From: Centrapalus pauciflorus
Taxonomy: Eukaryota; Streptophyta; Magnoliopsida; Asterales; Asteraceae
Reading direction: 5' to 3'
Assembly: GCA_020465985.1 (NCBI GenBank)
Contig: JAANYP010004711.1
Coordinates: forward strand, 506,750-570,749
DNA length: 64,000 nt
Under the pieces are notes generated by a model, which was not told where the DNA came from, ran no database searches, and saw nothing but the letters and a program-made list of their open reading frames with translations. The position numbers and the translations under genes are program-made. How positions within the stretch are numbered: position 1 is the stretch's first letter; every line of letters starts with the position of its first letter. Of the stretch, positions 1 to 11,682 are shown one piece after another.

Positions 1-153
1 GCTTGAATGAATTTACTCTGGCAGCTTGAACTTTTACTCTAGCAGCTCGAACTTCTCCAACTAAAAGCATGAACTTTGTACTTACATAGAAAATCTACTA
101 ACAGTTTGAGAAATCTAACTAACAGCTTGAACTACTTAGAATATTTCCCAACA
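1..153 (-). mobile_element. 5' end of a Copia-2-family LTR inserted in CACTA-A
   Basis: The reverse complement from 153 leftwards starts TGTTGGGAAAT and follows the U3 of the Copia-2 LTR (27554-28221) word by word: a 'TTCAAGCTGTTAGTTAGA' block, then AAACTGTTAGTAG, TACAAAGTTCATGC, CGAGCTGCTAG and AAGTTCAAGCTGCCAGAG. It is diverged but clearly colinear. The element is on the minus strand and extends out of the window, so it could be a complete element or a solo LTR. Five bases after the boundary (154-158, TTTTG) would be its target duplication. Confidence 0.75.
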
Positions 154-258
154 TTTTGTATTACACTCTGACCCTTTGGATATACCATACCCGTTGCACA
201 AACGACTTTTCGTTGGCCATAGGGAAGCATCAACGAGCACATGGCAGGCTCCTATAAT

Positions 259-1122
259 TTAAATTAGGATCAAATGTATATATGTAATACATAAACTGAT
301 AAGAAATAAAAGAAACATACTTACCTTTATCGAATCCAAATCATCAACATTATCAAAGTTGTAGGTTGACCCAACACTACTTTTTCGCATGTTTGGGCTC
401 CCATCAGGTACATCCCCTTGAATAGGTGTCATCTCTTGTCTACTTATATTGTCAATATGCTTCTCCAATTTCTTTAATCTTTTTTCCCAAATTTCATCTT
501 TCAACTTCCTGGATCTTTCCTCCCGCTCCTTTAATTCATAATACTTTTCTTCCCATTCTTTTGATGTTGTGCGATGCTTCCTCTTTTTTCCACTAATATT
601 CGACAATCCCTTTTTTAATCCAACCATGTGGCCGACCCCCTTGTGCGGCCTGTGTGCTCAGGTCCAATCACCATCATTAAAGCATCTGTTCCTGGTTCAG
701 GTTGCAAATCTCCTTGCGTAATTTGTAAGTCTTTATCTATCTGTTCAAACAAGCAACAAGTTACATTTCGCAAATTGATTTCATAAACAAGTTATTAGTT
801 TTTATTATAAAACATTAAAAAACTGCAAGCATCATACCAACTCTTGTGCCATGCCATGAAGATGACTCGGTAACTTAAGTTGTCCCTGTTGGTTGATCAT
901 CCTCCTAGCCAACAAATAATTTCTTGCACGTTCATCATTTATCTTGTGGACATCTGTTGCTAATGTTGGATCCTCCCTTTCTTTCTCCCAGGTAGGTATA
1001 TTTCCACGGTAGCCTTTTGAACCTAACCGGGAAGGATTCTTATTCATCTTTGACCATTCTCTACCTTTTTGACGCATTTTCTTCACATAAAAGTAACAAA
1101 TCATAATGTAGTTTTGGTGCAT
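259..1122 (-). pseudogene. Second CACTA gene, Transposase_24-like (broken)
   Basis: Two coding pieces on the minus strand. The piece at 1122-832 has residues around GSKGYRGNIPTWEKE and the context NDERARNYLLA, resembling the plant CACTA 'Transposase_24' (PF03004) pattern. The piece at 627-259 is a highly charged Lys/Glu helix (KEWEEKYYELKEREERSRK), typical of the coiled-coil C-terminus of that family. Between them a GT-AG interval fits an intron (donor just after 838, acceptor near 737). The exon that follows encodes a PEHTGRTRG motif, close to the conserved PEHSGRVRG of these proteins. A one-base loss in a G run near 640 then shifts the frame. In characterised CACTA elements the second product (TnpA-like) binds subterminal repeats, and I infer the same role here. 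It lies downstream of the TNP2 gene in the same orientation. Family assignment is from motif memory. Confidence 0.6.
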
Positions 1123-1707
1123 ACTTATGAATTAAATAAGTAAAAAGAGAATATAATTAAAAATCTCTTTAAATCTCTCAAGACCCTATAAATTATTTAT
1201 ATAGTTTTGAAGAAAATTGATTGAATTCGTCAAGCAAACAACAACAATCAAGACCCTGGATGTTTTCAACTTTTCATAAATATTTCAATTGATATAATTT
1301 CTGAAATATAAAGTTACACATACCCTAAATTTGTCGACTAGGTCAAAGTTTTATTTATCAAAAGCGGGAATTAAAAAAAATCAGTATTTTATATATTTTA
1401 AAAAATAACAACTATTTCTAAAAGTTGGGGATAAAAAAGTTAAGCATTAATTTAAATATTATAGAAAAGAATAACTAATTATGTTTTTTTATATGATTGT
1501 TATCATAGAGATTCAATATTTAATAGGAAAATTACCAAAAAATGTAATATAAAATACAAAATTTGACGATAAAAGGGAGCATAAAATAAAAAAGAATTCT
1601 TCTTAATTTGTCATCAATACCCATTTTTTTGTCAAACTTAAATTTTATGTTATTTTTCTTGGCTTAAAAAATTTTACATTACCTTTATTGACAATTATTG
1701 AATTTTA

Positions 1708-1804
1708 TATTAATCTAAGTTTTAATCTTTTAAACTAAATATAAATTTTTTATTCTTAATTTTCATGAATTTCAATTTTAAAAGATTAAAACTTAGATTA
1801 ATAT
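1708..1804. repeat. Perfect 27-bp inverted repeat with 43-nt loop
   Basis: Bases 1708-1734 and 1778-1804 are exact reverse complements (left arm begins ATATTAATCTAAGTTTTAA). The hairpin sits between the two CACTA-A genes in AT-rich DNA. It may be a tiny MITE or a hairpin between the two transcription units. Confidence 0.7.
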
Positions 1805-1869
1805 ATCCATTTTCATCCATAAAAATAAAAATACATTCGAAAAAAATAATAACTTACTTTAGTACAAAT

Positions 1870-4800
1870 TCAGGTAACACGGGATCTAACAATCCATAAT
1901 CCTTCAGTGTGGTCAGATCTTAAATAACCGATATCAATAATATCTTCATTTGTAGATGGAATTCCGATAGAAAACGGAGGTAGCTCGTCAAACTGATCGT
2001 ATTCATCCTCATCTACAACATTCTCAACTCCAATTATACGTCGTTTACCATGGAGTACGATATGCCATCTCGAATCCTTTGGATCCTCAACAAAGAAAAC
2101 CTGAGTTGCTTGTTTTGCTAAAATGAATGGTTCGGATGTTTACCAATTTGTAGAAAGATTGACAATTGTGAAACCATCAAAATCCACTTTAACACCTCGT
2201 TCATTCTCAACCCATTTACACTTGAACAATGGTATAGTGAACGATTCATAATGTAGTTCCCATATTTCTTGAATGACCCCATAATACGAGCTTTAGGCAA
2301 TCGTCGACCTCTCTTCGTGATTCGCCCTTGGGAGTTTTGTTGTTGCGACGATTAACGTAACTCCACTATTTTGTAACGTACTTTTCTCATCTTGTTGTTC
2401 GGTGTAGAAGGTATATCCATTGATGTCGTAACCTTGGTATTTTGTCACAACATATCGAAGGCCGTATCCCAACTGTTGTACTGTTTTATCAACACCAGTT
2501 CTTCCAAGCTCGCCTCTTACCCATCTTTCAACCATTTTGAAAAAGTTCTATTATGCTCGGTAACTACCCATTTTTCAGTCCGTTTACTGTTATTTGCTTT
2601 TAACAATGCCATGTGCTCATGTATGTATGGAGCAATAACTGTCATGTGTTGTAGGACTGTGAAATGTGCCTGGTCAAAATCTGCTTGTTTAACGATATCT
2701 GTTTCTTGTCCAATCGTACCAACCCCTTGAAGCCGGCCCTCATGCCGAGATTGTGGAACACCGATATTTGGGACATCTTTCATGTAGTTGGTGCAGAATT
2801 CAATAACCTCTTTTGATGAATACCCTTCGACGATACTACCCTCAGGTCGATGTCGATTCCTTACATATTCTTTTAAGAAACCCATATATCTCTCAAACGG
2901 ATACATGTACCGTAAAAATACGGGTCCACAAGCCTTTATATCTCCTACTATATGAGATACAAGATGAACCATGACATCAAAAAAAGAAAGGTGGAAAGTA
3001 CATCTCCAGTTGGCAGAGAGTGATGATAACATCACGTTGCCATGAATCCAATACCTCAGGATCAATCACTTTTGAATGAATCATGTTAAAAAACAAACAG
3101 AGTTTGGTGATTGTGTGGCGAATGCGGTCCGACAATATTCCATGAATTGCGATAGGAATCATTTGTGTCATCAAAACATGACAGTCATGAGATTTCATTC
3201 CAAGTAATTTCAAATCTTTCATCGACACCAATTTTTTAATGTTCGCAGAATAGCCAGATGGAACCTTTAAACCATGCAAACATCGACAAAATTGTGTTTT
3301 CTCTTTCTTTGACATGGTATAACAAGCTGTCGGTAGAGATGTACGCTTTCCATCATTCTCAACGGGAGCAAGCTCGGGTCGAATTCCCATTTCAACCATA
3401 TCCTTTCTAACATTAATCCCATCCTTCTTTTTCCCAGAAATATTTAACAACAACCCTATTAAGTTATCGCATACAATTTTCTCTATGTGCATGACATCAA
3501 GACATTGCCGGACTCGCAAATGCTTCCAATATGGCAAATCCCAAAATATTGACTTTTTCTTCCATATATTTTTTGGAGGAGTTATACCATTCTTCCCTAA
3601 CACGATGTTTATATCTGCAACTCGAGAAAATGTAGCTTTTCCATCTAATGGTAGCCTTATCATGCCATGCTCGTTTTTACCATCGAATGCTCTCTTTTGT
3701 CTACGATATGGATGACTCCTAGGAAGTGATCTTCGATGTCCCATGTAAACCATTTTTCGACAGTTTTTTAGCCACAACGGACATGTGTCATCTTCATAAA
3801 CGGGACAAGCCTTCCCTCCTTTTGTGCTGTAACCTGACAAATTACCATAGGCCGGGAAGTCACTTATGGTGCAAAAAATCATGGCCCGCAATATGAAGTT
3901 CTCCTTCTTATATGCATCATACACCTCAACACCTGGACTCCACAACATTTTCATGTCGTCAATTAATGGAGCTAAATATACATCAATGTCATTACCAGGT
4001 TGTTTTGGACCTTGAATTAACAATGACATCATGATGTATTTCCTTTTCATTGTTAACCAGGGCGGAAGATTGTAGACGCACAAAAGAACTGGCCAGGTGC
4101 TGTGTCGACTGCTCATGTTTCGGAAAGGATTAATTCCATCTGAACTTAGTCCAAACCGTATTTCTCAATTCGTCGCCAAATTCTACAAAATCAGCATCAA
4201 TATTCCTCCATTGAGGAGAATCAGCAACATGTCTTAACTTTCCATCATTTTTACGTTCTTCTTTATGCCAACGCAACAATTTTGCATCTTTAGCATTTGC
4301 AAATAATCGCTTTAATCTTGGCACGATGGGCAAATACCATAATAGTTTGGCAGGTGGTCCATTCTTCGTCACATCATTATTTTGTTTTGTTTGTTGCTTC
4401 CGCTTATATCTAGATGCACCGCATACAACACATTCATGCAAGTCTTTGTATTCGTTTCTATATAATATACAATCATTTGGACATGCATGTATTCTTTCAA
4501 TTTCCAATCCCATCGGACACATCATTTTTTCGCCTGGTATAATGAATCTGGCAGTTCATTGTCTTCTGGAAGCATATCATGCAAAATCACTAATAAACTT
4601 GTGAAACTCTTATCACACCAACCATTGTTTGCTTTTAAATTAAGCAATTTCAACATTGCAGAAAGCTTGGTGAATTTCGTGCAACCAACATACAATGGTT
4701 TTTCTGAGTCATCGAATAATTGTTGAAACTTATCGTGAGAGTTCTCAGCAACTTCATCCTCCAAATCATGTAACATGTCATCCAAATGGTCATAATTGTC

Positions 4801-5094
4801 GTTGTTGGTTGGCTCAAGATGATCATCATCATTAAATTTAGAAACAACAGGGGTACTTGTAGATGACAATTCACCATGTCTTGACCAACACGTGTATCGT
4901 TCCATAAACCCATCCACTATTAGATGTAATCTAATAACATCGGAATCTTCATACATATGAGAATTTTTACACTTTTTACAATGACACCAAATTTCACGTC
5001 TTCCTTTGTTGGACCGGTCCTCCTCAGCAACTTTTCGAAAACGAGACAAACAATTCAAATATTCGATTGAAGCACGTTCTATGTTGTACATCAA
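1870..5094 (-). pseudogene. TNP2-type CACTA transposase pseudogene
   Basis: Minus-strand gene whose pieces occur in the canonical order. Transposase-associated domain at 5094-4870 (WCHCKKC, DVIRLHLIVDGFM, YTCWSRHGE). TNP2/Transposase_21 at 4525-3200 (IHACPNDCILYR, a CVVCGASRY cysteine pair, PPWLTMKRKY, GPKQPGNDIDVYLAPL, ISDFPAYGNLSGYSTKG, LPYWKHLRVRQCLDVMHIEK). DUF4218 region at 3065-2700 (CTFHLSFFDVMVHLVSHI, YMYPFERYMG, GSIVEGYSSKEVIEFC). DUF4216 region at about 2420-1870 (GYDINGYTFYTEQQDEKST). TNP2 proteins cut CACTA termini. The frame breaks near 4523 (A run), 4160, 2980 (T run), 2525 and 2300, each close to one base in size, so this copy is dead although nearly complete in length. It lies directly behind the terminus and subterminal repeats, as expected for TnpD/TNP2. 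Confidence 0.88.
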
Positions 5095-5408
5095 TTCGCT
5101 ATGATCTATCTGTAATTAATAATGGAATTTATGCAATATGCCACATTGAAGAATGAGTTATATTTTTACATTAATTTTTTTCAAAAAAGGTTTACCTTTT
5201 TTAAAGTAAAAAATATAACTCAAAACGTTATTTTTTAGTTTTTAATTAATAATTATTATGAATTTGTCTTTATTAATATTTTATTATTCAAATTTATGTC
5301 TTTTATATTAAAATAGTTTTACTGGTATTTATAATTTTTTAAATCAGTCTATTATTTAATAATAATAGAAATATGAATAAAAACAACACTAATAATAATT
5401 ATTAAACA

Positions 5409-5554
5409 AGGGCAAATTGGTCATTTTAAATGGCCAAAAGACCATATCCATAAAAAACCTTCAATCATAAGGACTGTCAATGTAATTTTTAATGTTAAAG
5501 AATTCAATCCATAATTTCTAATGAACCACGGGGACGAAATTTGTAATTTACCCC
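5409..5554. repeat. Partial copy of the neighbouring 5569-6273 MITE
   Basis: The stretch ends with CCATAATTTCTAATGAACCAC and GACGAAATTTGTAATTTACCC, nearly identical to the right end of the adjacent inverted-repeat element at 6228-6273. It starts with GGGCAAATTGG, a decayed form of the other end. It is probably a short or deleted sister copy only 14 bp away. Confidence 0.55.
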
Positions 5555-5568
5555 ATTAATAATAATTA

Positions 5569-6273
5569 GGGTAAATTACAATTTTCGCCCCTGTGCTTAT
5601 ATGAAAATTATGGTTACCGTCCTTTTCATGATAAAATTAAAATTACAGTACTTATAGTTGACGTTTTGTTATGGTTTTAGTCCTTTTTCCACTAATTTTT
5701 CTTAAAATGACGATTTTACCCTTTCTCTTTATTTCATGTTTGGTCCCTAACCAAAATATTTCTTTTATATATCATTTTCTTAATGATTAATTATTCTTTT
5801 ATTATTTATTTAATATATTGTCTTATTATTACTATTAAATTTTAATTGAAGTAATAAATTATCTAATAAGTTTTATTTTCATTATTTATTTAAAATTATT
5901 ATTACTAGTATTATTATAGTTTTTAAAATGATATTTATTTATTTTATTACTTTTCATTTATAAAGGTTTTAACTATTTATACATTTAATTTATTTATATT
6001 TCTCCTCTGCTTTATATTAGTTTATATAAATATTTATAAATCTGATCAACTTTTGTCCAAATTTACACACATAGTATTAATTTTTATATTTTAATTTAGT
6101 TTTTTTTCTAATTGTACAAATATAATATGTTCAATGTAATTTTAACTTAATGAAATATGATATTTAACGTGTAATTCATACTAATTTATTTATTTCATCA
6201 AGTTAATATTCATACAATTTACAAATGTCCATAATTTCTAATGAACCACAGAGACGAAATTTGTAATTTACCC
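5569..6273. mobile_element. Mutator-like MITE with about 45-bp terminal inverted repeats
   Basis: The left end GGGTAAATTACAATTTTCG (5569 on) pairs with the right end, whose reverse complement begins GGGTAAATTACAAATTTCG. About 45 bp align with roughly nine mismatches. The 9-bp flanks TAATAATTA (5560-5568) and TATAAATTA (6274-6282) match at 7 of 9 positions, which fits the 9-bp duplication of Mutator-like elements. The interior is AT-rich and non-coding. It is nested in the 5' region of CACTA-A. Confidence 0.6.
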
Positions 6274-6442
6274 TATAAATTAAAGCTATATATAGATCGA
6301 AAAAAACTACCTTAATAGCTTCGACAAATACGCTCCACCAATCAAGGTAGTCCTTCCATATATATATAATTGCAAGTGTTCCTATAATAATATACAATAA
6401 ATAATAAAAATTAACAACATATGTGTATTTTTCTCTCTATAC

Positions 6443-6923
<481 letters not shown>

Positions 6924-7011
<88 letters not shown>
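6924..7011. repeat. (TA)n microsatellite, right part
   Basis: An uninterrupted TA run of nearly 90 bp immediately follows the MITE. With 6487-6551 it was probably one microsatellite before the insertion. Confidence 0.9.
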
Positions 7012-7014
<3 letters not shown>

Positions 7015-7317
7015 TGCACGTATGTGTGTTGTACACACACATTAAAAGTATATTTAGACAAAAATACATTAATATATAAATACACAAACACATTAAAATT
7101 TAAAATATCAAACAAAATTACCTTCAATGAAATGATGAATTAATTATGAAGATTTAATGGAGAATAATAATTTTTGGATGAGATGTATCAATGAAGAAGA
7201 GAATGTATTAATGGAGGAGAATAATAATTTTTGAAGATTTAATGAAAATGAAAGTGAAAAAGAAAGATATTAAAATTGAAAACCATTAAGCCTTTTAAAA
7301 AGAAAAAAAGAGCATAA

Positions 7318-7783
7318 TATACCCCGGTTGGTTTTTACCAAACCGGGGTCCATTTGTTTAAAAAGGATGCCTTTTGAATTAGTCTTAGGCGTAATATACC
7401 CCGGTTGGTTCAAACCAAACCGGGGTCCATTTGTTTAATTTGTATCCGTTTAATTAGCCTAATATACCCCGGTTGGTTTTTACCAAACCGGGGTCCATTT
7501 GTTTATATGCCGTTTGAATTAGTCTTGGCGTAATATACCCCGGTTGCTTTCACCAAACCGGGGTCCATTTGTTTAATTTGTAGCCATTGAATTAGCCTAA
7601 TATACCCCGGTTTGGTTACAAACAACCGGGGTGTATAATAAAAAGTAAAGGACCCCGGTCATTTTGTTAAACAACCGGGGTGTATCAGCCCTCATTACAA
7701 CAACTAAATGAATCCCGTTTTTTCAGGTTTTTTTCTATGAACCGGGGTAAATATGGGGGTCCATTATGCATTTCGTAGTAGTG
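7318..7783 (-). repeat. CACTA-A subterminal inverted-repeat array and terminus
   Basis: Seven units follow each other at about 65-75-bp spacing, each able to fold as CCCCGG(T)T...AACCGGGG. Examples start near 7322, 7400, 7465, 7538, 7601, 7650 and 7709. The first four share the tail GGGGTCCATTTGTTTA; later ones end GGGGTGTAT. In En/Spm the subterminal region binds TnpA, and by position these are the equivalent sites, which is inference. The CACTA terminus is at 7783. Confidence 0.8.
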
Positions 7784-8689
7784 TATGGTACATCACGATT
7801 GGTAATACTAGTGGCCGTGATTAGGATCTCTTGATTTAATCCAATTTTTATAAATTGAGAAGTTTCTACTTATCTTCTTAATTGATTCCATTTTTCTACC
7901 AAAAATGAATTTTATAATTAGCTTTTGATGAAAAAAAAAAGTCTGTATATCGTAAAATTTGAATTTTACTTTATCTTTTTCAGCTATTTGTTTAGTAGTT
8001 TAAGCATGGAGAACTTGTATAACCATAAAATGGTTAACGAAGGAAAATTTGTGACCATCATGTCATAGGGTCCGTTTGGTTTGTGAAATAAAAATGAAAG
8101 GAATCAAATATTAAATTCTAATCAGTTTAGTTTGTTTGGACCTTTTGATTACAATGAGGAGAAACCTATTTTTATTTGTTATTCATAATTATTTGTAATG
8201 AAACTTAGATTATGATATTTCACAAATCGTATTACTGACAAACATTAAACATGTCCTAATCCTTCTTGCCAAAAACACTAATTATTGTAATTTAAATCTC
8301 GATTCCTTTATTACTTGATTCCATAAGTCAAATTAATTTCTTAAAAAAGTTGTATATTAATTATATACAGTACACATCAATGGTTAGGAACTTGGAATTA
8401 CATGCATACGTAAAAGAATTTATGAAATGGGCCCAAAATCCTAACATTCTGAAAAAAATGGTCCAAAACGAAGGACCATAGTTCAATTCTATGAACTAAC
8501 TCTCTTGTAGAGTTGTAGGAACAACAATGATCTACTTTTGGGTTTAACGAAAGGGTCCCTATACCCCATTAAAAAACTAGAAACATGGATCATCATATGA
8601 TTTGTGGAAATTACATAGCAGATCAACGTTCTAAATGAGTAACTTTTAAAGTTCAAAAATATCCAAAAAATAAAGAAACCTTGTTAAAG
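7784..8689. other. AT-rich DNA, no gene seen
   Basis: No reading frame or repeat that I can name. A GGTCCGTTTGGTTT word near 8070 resembles the tips of some hAT or Harbinger MITEs, but no partner end was found. Confidence 0.6.
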
Positions 8690-9634
8690 ACACCGGTCCA
8701 ATTGGTGGCGTCATCGCTTCTCATCGGTTATGGAGGTGCTTGAATATGTTGAAGTAATCAGAAAAGATATTGCTAGCCGAAATCAAGCATTTGCTCTTCA
8801 GGTATATTTCAAGTCATTTGACTTTGTGTTTTTTATGCATTTGATGTTGTATGTTTTATCACAAACTCTTTAAAAGAAAGATCAAGATATCTTGAATGCA
8901 GTTGCGATGGTGAAATCAACCAAACGACTTTACAAATGTTTAGAGCTAATGGGTTTAATTCAATTTTGGAGAAAGTCACTTGTTTTTGTAAAAAATATGA
9001 TCTTGAAATGGTGAATATGAAGGATAATTATGTTAATCCAAAAAATTGAAGACAAATGACCAACATCTCGTATCACCATTGTTACAAATTTGCTTGTTTT
9101 AACACAATTGTGGATTTAAAAAGTCAAGAATTTGGTAATCGTTTTGATGCGGCAAGTTCGGAATTATTAATGTGCATGGGGACTTTCAATTCGTATGATT
9201 CTTTTTTGGACTTTGATGCATCATAGTTATTAAGGTTGGCGGAGATGTATCCGAATGATTTTAATTATGGGTAGCAGGTTAATTTTCTGCATCAACTTGA
9301 ATACTTTACTGAAAATGTGGAAGACGATTCAAGATTTTCTAACTTGAATGGAGTTGGCGAGATTGCTAAATTAATGGTGGAAACTAGAAAGTATCTTTCG
9401 TATCATTTGGTTTAACGATTGTTGAAGTTAACATTGGTTTTGTTCATCGCAACCGTGACAGTTAATAGATGTTTTTTAGCAACGAAGTTGGTCAAGTCTG
9501 AATTGCACAATTCAATTGGTGTTGAATTTATGAACACTTGTTGCAATTGTTGTTTTGAGAAGGAATTACTTGTCAGTGTTTCGAATGAAGATGTGATGAC
9601 AAGATTTCAAAAGATGAAGACTCGAAGACAATAA
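8690..9634 (+). pseudogene. hAT transposase relic (TTF/ZMYM1-type, C-terminal part)
   Basis: Frames 8876-8990 give the context QDILNAVAMVKSTKRLYK, close to the 'QDIVNALHLVSSTK' stretch of plant hAT-like TTF-type zinc-finger proteins. A candidate intron (about 8800-8876) separates it from an upstream VMEVLEYVEVIRKDIASRN stretch. After several stops, the last open piece (9419-9634) matches the hAT C-terminal dimerisation region, with the pattern L-VLFIATVTVNRCF followed by KSELHN and a terminal RFQKMKTRR. In an intact protein this domain closes the RNase-H-like DDE transposase. The N-terminal zinc finger and catalytic parts are not recognisable. It is an old, dead copy. Confidence 0.6.
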
Positions 9635-10881
9635 TTGTAGAACTTTAAGACTTACGGTACTTATTCATTTTATGGTTTAATGATATTGTATTGTGTATTT
9701 TTTTATTAGAGAAATTTGTTTTGTATTGGCAACCAATTTCAGTTACCAGATCCATTTTAGAAAATATTTTAAAAATCTAACTATTAAACTTACTCTAAAA
9801 AAGTGACACCAATAACAAAAAGTTCTGAATCCATTCCAGCAACCGTCTCATAACTAAAACACATGATATACTAAGAGCTATATTTGAAAGTATGTTACCA
9901 ACTTGTTAGGAATATTCATACTAGCCCATTTTATACAAAGGAAGTAAAGGTGTTTTGGCCTCTTGTGAGGAATGATTTTTTCATTGTCTTTGAATCTTTT
10001 TTGGTCTTTTGAGTTCACTTGAGACAAACTTTATAAAGTGGTGGGAATGTCGCCAACGGATACATGTTTTGCTTTTATTTTCTTCATATTTTTTTTTCTC
10101 AACACAATTGAAGATGATGCACATAAAACACAACTTCACATGAGTTGTTAAAAGAAGAGGAAGGGGGGACCAAAATACAAACAAAAGTGTATGTAATGTC
10201 TAAGTCATAATTTGTTCTCTTATCTTTGAATGATTTTAGAATTGAATTGGCATATATCACATTTGAAATAATTGACATTTATAAATAATAACTAGATTTT
10301 TCTGTGCATTGTCTAAAAATACATCATACTAAAAAGTGTAAATTATATTATATAACAAAATATAATATAAAACTATATACAATAAATGAAAACATTTATT
10401 ACCACATGTGACCTTCACATTTTATATAAAATTAAATAAAAATTATTATTTTTAATTAGAATAAAATATAAATACTACTTTTTGTTTTCAAAATCTATAA
10501 ATATTAAAAATAATAACTTATTCTATCAACACATACCTAATATAATAATGAGGTTGAGAATATCCAAATGACACATAACATCACCACCATCTTTCTCGGG
10601 AAAATAACTCTTTATTATTTTTAAAATATAATATAATTACATTTCATTATTTTTAAAATCTATAAATATTTAATAAATAGTTAAGAACACCTGTTCTTTG
10701 ATATTATCTAACAATGTTATTTGTCATCATTATCTGTTTGACATTTATTAGTTTATTAACTATTCTAAATCCTAACTTAAAAAAAATCTTCAATTATATA
10801 ATCTATCTATAAACTTTATTTATAAAAAAATTCTTAAATTATATCAAGTAAAAATATATAATAAAGTTCATAAGAAAAATA
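9635..10881. other. AT-rich DNA, no gene seen
   Basis: Low-complexity A/T-rich sequence with one short, unsupported minus-strand open frame (9981-10184). No recognisable repeat boundaries. Confidence 0.6.
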
Positions 10882-11398
10882 GGGATAATTGTGCAAAAAA
10901 CCACTAACTTGGCAGTTTTTCGTGATTAAAACCTCAAACCATTTTTAGTTGCATTGAAAACCCTGAACTAACTAAAAATCAGTAAATCAAGGTTTTATCA
11001 ATGGGTAACCGGTTGAAACCGGTTATGAATCTTACATGGACCAGTATATAACCTACTGGAATGAATTTTAATTGTTGAAATCGGTTGCCAAGTAATACAC
11101 ATCATTTAAACCCCCGTTGATAATTTTTAATTGTAATTTTTTAAACGGGATTACATCATCAACGGGGGTTTAAATGATGTGTAATACTTAGAAACCGGTT
11201 TCAACAATTAAAATTTATTTCACGTAGGTTATTTACCAGTCCACGTAGGATTAATAACCGGTTTCAACCGGTTACCCATTGATAAAAATTTGATTTACTG
11301 ATTTTCAGTTAGTTCGGGGTTTTCTATACAACGAAAAATGGTTTGAGGTTTAAATCATAAAAAACTGACAAGTTGAAGGTTTTTTGCGCAATTCTCCC
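10882..11398. mobile_element. Foldback MITE (long inverted repeats)
   Basis: The ends are GGGATAATTGTGCAAAAAACC (10882) and its near complement GGTTTTTTGCGCAATTCTCCC (11398). The arms pair over almost their full length (about 240 bp each), including GTAACCGGTTGAAACCGG against its complement and a central CCCCCGTTGATAA/ATCATCAACGGGGG palindrome near 11115 and 11155-11170. Flanks carry the direct repeat AAAAATA (10875-10881 and 11399-11405). No coding capacity. The long arms and a flanking duplication of 7 or more bp suggest a Mutator-like foldback. Confidence 0.72.
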
Positions 11399-11456
11399 AA
11401 AAATATATTCAGTGTTATAAATATAATTAAAATAAATACGAACTGTACAAACAATA

Positions 11457-11682
11457 TGTCAAGTATTAATTATAGAGGTGAAAACGACTTATAATAGAAG
11501 CTCAAGGACTAATCATGTAATTAGGTGAAAGTTTAGATGTTAGTTCTTGGAATTTTCCTTAAGGTTTTAGAAGCCTCTCATTTTCATGTATGTGTTCTTA
11601 AAGTTGTATTTTGAGCGGATTATTTAATTCAATGGAAGATTCATCAAAATTAAGTATGATTCACCTAGATCTTGATCTAACA
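11457..11682 (+). repeat. LARD-A 5' LTR
   Basis: TG...CA-bounded 226-bp repeat. Internal landmarks AATTATAGAGGTGAAAA, CTAATCATGTAATTAGGTGA and AAAGTTGTATTTTGAG all recur in the split 3' LTR. Confidence 0.85.

Noticed and set aside
7318..7750. Regularly spaced repeats resembling a CRISPR array
   Set aside because: Units are variable inverted repeats next to a CACTA terminus in plant DNA, so they are subterminal transposon repeats.
8060..8090. GGTCCGTTTGGTTT as the tip of a hAT or Harbinger MITE
   Set aside because: No inverted partner or target duplication was found within several kilobases.
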